20,084 bases of DNA, from the IMG/VR virus record IMGVR_UViG_3300022905_000085, positions 1-20,084 of that record. One strand, written 5' to 3'. The notes beneath the pieces were generated by a model, which searched no databases, had not been told where the DNA came from, and was given only the letters and a program-made list of their open reading frames with translations. A program made the position numbers and the translations under genes. Below, one piece after another: positions 17,107 through 20,084 of the stretch (its first letter is position 1; the number at the start of each line of letters is the position of its first letter). This stretch comes from a virus.

Positions 17107-17414
17107 TGGCTATTACTTACACTTGGACTATTCCAACCCTTGAGCGTCACACTGCTGATGGTGGCGTTTACATTGCACATTGGCGCTGCACAGGCGTTGA
17201 TGACGATGGCAACACAGCAAGCTCATATGGCACTTGTAGTTTAACCTACGATGCCTCTGCGCCTGACTTTACGCCGTATGCAGATATTACTGAGGCTCAA
17301 GCCCAAGGCTGGGTCTGGGGTCATGTATCCCAAGAGGATACTGAAGCTGCTATTGCTTCTAAGATTGATGCGATAGCTAATCCAACCACTGAGGCGGGAG
17401 TGCCTTGGTCATAA
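17106..17414 (+). CDS. Small conserved phage protein with Trp-rich fold
   Basis: This 102-residue protein begins at a TAATG overlap with the upstream gene. The sequence YTWTIPTLERHTADGGVYIAHWRC (spread over residues 4-27), then YGTCSLTYDAS, then a FTPYADITEAQAQGWVWG segment, matches a small uncharacterised family recurrent in marine T4-like and T7-like phages. In that family Trp pairs, a Cys pair and the PYADITE element are conserved. Both cysteines are visible (in HWRC and YGTC). It ends in a helical KIDAIANPTTEAGVPW, also typical. It has no signal peptide or membrane segment. Function is unknown; proximity to the fibre suggests an accessory virion role. Confidence 0.75.
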   Translation: MAITYTWTIPTLERHTADGGVYIAHWRCTGVDDDGNTASSYGTCSLTYDASAPDFTPYADITEAQAQGWVWGHVSQEDTEAAIASKIDAIANPTTEAGVPWS

Positions 17415-17431
17415 CCTAGAAAGGAAATCAT

Positions 17432-17635
17432 ATGACTGAAGAAAAAAAAGTCATTACGATTGACGATGTGGAATACACTGAAGATCAACTAAGCGATGTT
17501 GCAAAGCACTGCGTAAATCAAGTTAAGGCTCTTGAGGCAAACATCAATGGCATGACGTTAAAGATTGAACAGATGCAAGTCGGCCGCGCTGGATACTTAC
17601 AAAAGTTGAAGGCTGAAATAAAGGAAGAAGAATAA
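17432..17635 (+). CDS. Small coiled-coil protein of unknown function
   Basis: A 67-residue acidic protein has AAAGGAAAT before its ATG. After an N-terminal beta hairpin-like segment (KKVITIDDVEYTEDQLSD) it is a single predicted helix/coiled coil to the C-terminus. Short proteins with the pattern K-V-x-I-D-x-x-E-Y plus a helical tail recur in marine phages near fibre or lysis genes. A run of eight A bases close to the start encodes Glu-Lys-Lys and is a possible slippage-prone spot. The stop overlaps the next start (TAATG). Confidence 0.7.
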   Translation: MTEEKKVITIDDVEYTEDQLSDVAKHCVNQVKALEANINGMTLKIEQMQVGRAGYLQKLKAEIKEEE

Positions 17636-17826
17636 TGGACAAGCGCACCGTATCATCTGCTCATACGCGCATAGATGGATTGGAGAAGGAAATCGTGGCT
17701 ATTAAAACCGAGATGGACATTCAATTCAAGGATCTGTTTAACCGCGTTAAGCGTTTAGAAGCGATTGTTATTGGTGCGTCTGCTTTTATTATAGCTCTAC
17801 TTCTTCGCATAAATATGATGGGCTAA
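17635..17826 (+). CDS. Small coiled-coil/TM protein, XhlA-like lysis accessory candidate
   Basis: This 63-residue protein starts at TAATG. Residues ~10-41 form a charged heptad-like helix (RIDGLEKEIVAIKTEMDIQF), and residues ~43-58 are a single hydrophobic segment (AIVIGASAFIIALLL) close to the C-terminus. This layout, N-terminal coiled coil with a C-terminal membrane anchor, is that of haemolysin XhlA-type proteins that act beside holins. Position in a cassette with a holin and endolysin supports a role in lysis or superinfection control. Sequence identity to XhlA was not tested, so the name describes architecture only. Its stop overlaps the next start. Confidence 0.6.
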   Translation: MDKRTVSSAHTRIDGLEKEIVAIKTEMDIQFKDLFNRVKRLEAIVIGASAFIIALLLRINMMG

Positions 17827-17996
17827 TGATCTGCGCGCTCACCAACATACTGGTGGGCGTGGCAACCTACGGTCATCTTTACAATGCCTGTATATACCGA
17901 TGCCCCTCTGGGATTTATAAGTATTATCCATACACAATTCGTGTACCGTATAAAGCACCGTGCTTTTCTTACATTAAGGTAGGTAAGGACGCATGA
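17826..17996 (+). CDS. Small Cys-containing protein of 56 residues
   Basis: An ORF too short for usual cutoffs fills what would otherwise be a 166-base gap. Its ATG (17826) overlaps the upstream TAA as TAATG and its TGA (17994-17996) overlaps the next start as ATGA, so it is seamlessly coupled on both sides. The N-terminus (MICALTNILVGVATYG) is mildly hydrophobic and could be a membrane or export segment. Cysteines at positions 3, 22, 26 and 46, with CIYRCPSG in the middle and many Tyr residues, suggest a disulphide-stabilised or metal-binding small domain. Similar short Tyr/Cys proteins occur in marine phage lysis regions. Function is unknown. Confidence 0.72.
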   Translation: MICALTNILVGVATYGHLYNACIYRCPSGIYKYYPYTIRVPYKAPCFSYIKVGKDA

Positions 17997-18475
17997 TTGA
18001 TCCAATGACAGCTATCGCTACAGCGACAGCCAGTTACAATATGATTAAGAAGCTGGTGTATGCGGGCCGTGAGTTAGAAGATGTAGCGGGCCAACTGGGT
18101 AAATGGTATGGTGCTGCGGCAGATCTTGGCCGAGCGGAGCAACAGCGTAAGAACCCACCCATCTTTACCAAGCTGTTTGCTTCTGGATCTGTAGAGCAAG
18201 AAGCCTTGCAGATTATTATTCACCAGAAGAAATTGGCCGAGCAAGAAAAAGACTTGCAGCAAATGCTGAATAACAGGTTTGGCTATGGCACCTGGCGCGA
18301 GATGGTAGAGCTTCGTCGCAAGATTAAGAAAGAGCGCGAAGAAACGCTGTACCGTCAGCAAGAGCGCAGGGCTGCTTTCTTTGAAACGATGTTGGTTGTG
18401 CTGCTATTGATAATGTTGGCTGCTATTATAGTTGGCGGCACATGGTTGACTGGTCTTGGCGCTGGGTGGTGGTAA
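17993..18475 (+). CDS. Conserved marine-phage protein with C-terminal membrane anchor
   Basis: This 160-residue protein starts at an ATGA overlap. The N-terminus (MIDPMTAIATATASYNMIKK) and the middle GRELEDVAGQLGKWYGAAADL, SGSVEQEALQIII and YGTWREMVELRRKIKKER segments belong to a small family often seen beside lysis genes in marine phages. Residues ~85-128 form a highly charged helix. Residues ~133-154 (MLVVLLLIMLAAIIVGGTWL) are a single membrane segment with a Trp-rich end. A long cytoplasmic helix ahead of a C-terminal anchor could scaffold the lysis complex. I cannot assign an established function; a spanin-like role is possible but no partner lipoprotein is evident. Confidence 0.7.
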   Translation: MIDPMTAIATATASYNMIKKLVYAGRELEDVAGQLGKWYGAAADLGRAEQQRKNPPIFTKLFASGSVEQEALQIIIHQKKLAEQEKDLQQMLNNRFGYGTWREMVELRRKIKKEREETLYRQQERRAAFFETMLVVLLLIMLAAIIVGGTWLTGLGAGWW

Positions 18476-18729
18476 TGGCTGACGGTGTTAGTGGCATTGG
18501 ATCTGCTCCATTTAACATGCAGTCAGATATTCATCAGCAAACACAATCGCGTGAGCGGATCGAGACGCACCTTGCGGAGCAGCGTGTGGAAAAAGAACAT
18601 AGAGCTAATCACAGCCATCTTGAGGCATTGGCAAAGCAAAGATTTGATTTGCAGGAAAGTTATGATAGGTTTGGCCGCAAGACAAATGCGGATCGTCCAC
18701 AAGGAACAAACTTAAACATAGAGGTTTGA
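18475..18729 (+). CDS. Small charged helical protein, unknown function
   Basis: This 84-residue protein starts at ATG 18475, overlapping the upstream TAA as TAATG. An in-frame GTG-like or ATG extension to 18442 lies wholly inside the upstream gene and is less likely. The N-terminus is flexible (MADGVSGIGSAPFNM); residues ~20-70 are a charged, Gln/Glu/Arg-rich helix; the C-terminus is polar. It has no membrane segment or cysteine. It sits between two membrane-protein genes of the lysis cassette, so it may be a soluble partner or regulator. That is an inference from position only. Confidence 0.6.
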   Translation: MADGVSGIGSAPFNMQSDIHQQTQSRERIETHLAEQRVEKEHRANHSHLEALAKQRFDLQESYDRFGRKTNADRPQGTNLNIEV

Positions 18730-18730
18730 T

Positions 18731-18925
18731 ATGGAAAAGATACTTGCTTGGAAAATCATGCCGCGTCTGATGATGCTGGTAATGACTGTAATGTATATTC
18801 GCGTCATAGAATGGTTTATGTCTTTGCCGCAGGATGAGGTAAGCACACAGGCAACAGCGCTCACAGCGACCGTTACAGGCGCTATGACGGGTGCATTCGC
18901 CGTATGGTTGGGATCAGAAAAATGA
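18731..18925 (+). CDS. Two-TM small protein, holin-like candidate
   Basis: This 64-residue protein has GAGG eight to nine bases before ATG and a one-base gap after the upstream stop. Residues ~11-31 (PRLMMLVMTVMYIRVIEWFM) and ~41-61 (ATALTATVTGAMTGAFAVWL) are membrane segments with charges on both ends, a class II holin-like layout. Short proteins starting MEK-ILAWKIMPRLMM recur in marine phages beside 3TM holins. Because a second, better-defined holin follows, it could be a holin, an antiholin or a pinholin-like partner. Its stop overlaps the next start (ATGA). Confidence 0.6.
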   Translation: MEKILAWKIMPRLMMLVMTVMYIRVIEWFMSLPQDEVSTQATALTATVTGAMTGAFAVWLGSEK

Positions 18926-19311
18926 TACAAGCGTTTATAGGCCCGATTGCAAACCTTGCTGGAAGCTGGTTGCAGGGCAAGGCTGATAAGAATGCAGCAG
19001 AAGCCAAGCTAAAGTTGACTGAGGCAGAGGCTAAAGCTAAGATAATGCTCAGTGAAAAAACAAGCGTTGCCGATTGGGAGCGCATCATGGCTGAGGGTTC
19101 GCAGAATAGCTTTAAAGACGAGTGGCTTGTTGGCTTGTTTTCTGTGCCCTTGGTGCTTTCATTCTGCGGGGAATGGGGGCGCACAACCGTTGCAGAGGGG
19201 TTCACAGCGCTGGAATCTATGCCTGACTGGTATCAATATACTTTGGGCGTTATTGTTGCTGCGAGCTTTGGTGTTCGATCTGCCACTAAATTCTTTGGGA
19301 GAACAAAATGA
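18922..19311 (+). CDS. Holin, GTA-type 3TM family
   Basis: This 129-residue protein starts at ATG 18922, which overlaps the upstream TGA; ATG 18904 is an alternative six codons upstream. N-terminal FIGPIANLAGSWLQGKADK, then an Ala/Lys/Glu helix, then ADWERIMAEGSQNSFKDEWL, then a membrane segment (LVGLFSVPLVLSF) and a last one after MPDWYQYTLGVIVAASFGVRS match the holin family of three TMs first described for alphaproteobacterial gene transfer agent release. Holins open the inner membrane at the end of infection to release the endolysin. Adjacency to the M15 endolysin and a four-base overlap with it fit that role. The family link is the best host clue in the window. Confidence 0.88.
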   Translation: MIQAFIGPIANLAGSWLQGKADKNAAEAKLKLTEAEAKAKIMLSEKTSVADWERIMAEGSQNSFKDEWLVGLFSVPLVLSFCGEWGRTTVAEGFTALESMPDWYQYTLGVIVAASFGVRSATKFFGRTK

Positions 19312-19820
19312 GTTTTAAATTATCGCAGCGCAGTCTTGATAGATTGCAGGGCGTAGATGAGCGTATGATTTCTGTGGTCAAGTTTGCAATCACCGCAACC
19401 AAAACAGACTTCGGGGTTATTCAAGGATTGCGTACTGTAGAAATGCAGAAGGCTCTTGTTGCCAAGGGCGCTAGTCAAACCATGAAGTCAAAGCATCTGG
19501 ACGGGCTTGCTGTGGATCTCATGGCTTATATCGAGGGCCGTGGATCGTGGGAGCTTAATCTTTATGATGATCTAGCTGATGCTATGAAGGAAGGTGCTGA
19601 GGCTGCTGGGGTCAGTGTGCGCTGGGGAGCTGCCTGGCACATAGATGACATCCGCAAGTGGGAAGGTGCATCTCACACATATGAATTACATAATGGGAAA
19701 ACTGTAACTAAACATTATTCGTCAAGCATGGAGGATGCCATGAGCTACTACATTGATCTTCGGCGAAATCAAGACAGACGCCCATTTATTGATGGCCCTC
19801 ACTTTGAGCTGATGGTATAG
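19308..19820 (+). CDS. Endolysin, M15-type zinc peptidase
   Basis: This 170-residue protein starts at an ATGA overlap with the holin gene. It carries the M15 metal-binding signatures: SKHLDGLAVDL with H63 and D70, and DGPHFEL near the end with H165 and D162. These fit zinc ligation by two His and one Asp plus a nearby acidic base. A typical QGLRTVEMQKAL segment before them is the conserved N-terminal part of VanY/Ply500-like L-Ala-D-Glu or D-Ala-D-Ala peptidases. No signal peptide is visible, so export should depend on the holin. Between D70 and H165 are 95 residues, more than in Ply500 (46), so there is an insertion of about 50 residues containing the IDLRRNQDRRPFIDGPHF region. Cleavage specificity cannot be read from sequence. 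Confidence 0.85.
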   Translation: MSFKLSQRSLDRLQGVDERMISVVKFAITATKTDFGVIQGLRTVEMQKALVAKGASQTMKSKHLDGLAVDLMAYIEGRGSWELNLYDDLADAMKEGAEAAGVSVRWGAAWHIDDIRKWEGASHTYELHNGKTVTKHYSSSMEDAMSYYIDLRRNQDRRPFIDGPHFELMV

Positions 19821-19826
19821 AGTTCT

Positions 19827-19878
19827 GGGGCCAGCTTACAGGAAACTGTAACAGGGTTGTGATGGACTTGCTGGCCTC
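19827..19878 (+). terminator. Folded element with nested GAAA hairpin after endolysin
   Basis: GGGGCCAGC (19827-19835) pairs with GCTGGCCTC (19870-19878) over nine base pairs with one G-T. Inside, TTACAG-GAAA-CTGTAA (19836-19851) forms a six-pair hairpin with a GNRA tetraloop. An 18-base single strand completes a multi-branch loop. AT-rich sequence follows (19886-19904). It lies between convergent genes, so a late-operon terminator, possibly bidirectional, is the simplest reading. The nested, tetraloop-capped shape is more elaborate than a usual terminator. Confidence 0.55.
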
Positions 19879-19890
19879 ACGAAAACATCT

Positions 19891-20067
19891 TTATTTAATT
19901 TTATCAGAATGACGCACTAAAGTATCCAGCGTTTTTCTTCGACTATATCCTTTAAAGCTCATGCGTCTGCATATGGTATCACGATCTACACCTTTATTGG
20001 CCAGATCAATAATCTCTTTTGTCTCTGGCTTAGCGTCTCTGCCGCCCATATTATAATCAAGAGCCAT
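19891..20067 (-). CDS. Small helix-turn-helix-like protein on the opposite strand
   Basis: A 58-residue ORF runs leftwards from ATG at 20067 to TAA at 19891-19893. Its frame remains open to the window edge, so the true start may lie outside. The sequence GGRDAKPETKEIIDLANKGVDRDTICRRMSF (discussed in parts: KPETKEIIDLANKGV, then DRDTICRRM, then YSRRKTLDTLV) has the spacing of a small helix-turn-helix as in resolvase or transposase-type DNA-binding domains. It is basic overall. It converges on the lysis operon and probably marks the beginning of an oppositely transcribed block. DNA binding is an inference from pattern. Confidence 0.5.
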   Translation of the reverse strand: MALDYNMGGRDAKPETKEIIDLANKGVDRDTICRRMSFKGYSRRKTLDTLVRHSDKIK

Positions 20068-20084
20068 GTTTTGCTTTAGAGATT

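Noticed and set aside
18442-18474. Upstream in-frame start for the 84-residue charged protein
   Set aside because: The extra 11 residues are encoded within the upstream gene's C-terminal Trp-rich end, whereas ATG 18475 gives the TAATG coupling used across this cassette.
18485-18715. Nested ORF considered as an Rz1-like lipoprotein
   Set aside because: Its LHLTC does not satisfy a lipobox, it lacks a basic N-terminus, and the product reads like a shadow of the 84-residue gene.
18904-18921. Earlier ATG for the 3TM holin
   Set aside because: ATG 18922 gives an ATGA overlap with the upstream stop and a usual holin N-terminus; the earlier ATG remains possible as a dual start.
19052-19318. 88-codon ORF nested in the holin gene
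   Set aside because: No ribosome site and no family pattern; the holin frame is well supported over the same bases.
19810-19890. Self-cleaving ribozyme (hammerhead) near GATG and CGAAA motifs
   Set aside because: The conserved CUGANGA core and proper stem order are absent.
1-20084. tRNA genes, CRISPR arrays, insertion sequences and attachment sites
   Set aside because: Gaps are too short or lack a cloverleaf; no regularly spaced repeats, no transposase or terminal inverted repeats, and no integrase was seen.

Overview
The window is the virion and lysis half of a tailed-phage genome with a short-tailed, T7-like (podovirus) layout. Nearly every base of one strand is coding, genes abut or overlap by 1-4 bases, and the order scaffold, capsid, tail tube A, tail tube B, internal virion proteins, tail fibre matches the late region of T7-like viruses. 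Moderate base composition, an alphaproteobacterial gene-transfer-agent type 3TM holin, and several small proteins of a kind common in marine phages suggest a marine phage of an alphaproteobacterium. The host is an inference; nothing in the window proves it. Portal, terminase and replication genes are not here and probably lie outside it.

Layout. Bases 1-638 hold the end of a scaffolding gene. A 169-base non-coding gap follows (candidate promoter and two foldable elements), then the major capsid gene and a small beta-rich capsid-associated protein. A strong UUCG hairpin follows (1910-1927), in the same relative place as the T7 terminator downstream of the capsid gene. Next are two tail-tube/nozzle genes (1951-5140). 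Four internal or ejection-protein genes fill 5142-13890: a small gp14-like protein, an 847-residue protein with an internal repeat, a 1096-residue protein carrying a ParB-like domain and a zeta-toxin-like kinase domain, and an 827-residue membrane-interacting protein. A 955-residue tail fibre with a T7-type N-terminal anchor follows, preceded by its own candidate promoter.

Bases 16852-19820 hold ten small, mostly start-stop-coupled genes. Two or three resemble small tail-fibre-associated marine-phage proteins. The rest form a membrane/lysis cassette: a coiled-coil/TM protein, a Cys-containing 56-residue protein, a C-terminally anchored protein, a charged soluble protein, a two-TM holin candidate, a GTA-type 3TM holin, and an M15-type endolysin. 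After 19820 the coding strand switches: a short minus-strand gene with a helix-turn-helix look converges on the endolysin gene, and a folded element lies between the two.

The most interesting element is the 1096-residue protein. It combines a structural-looking N-terminus with ParB-like and zeta-kinase modules, which fits the 'polyvalent protein' idea of effectors ejected with the DNA. Its kinase domain is flanked by two patches of different codon usage, each with an open +1 frame, one of them preceded by a strong Shine-Dalgarno sequence.
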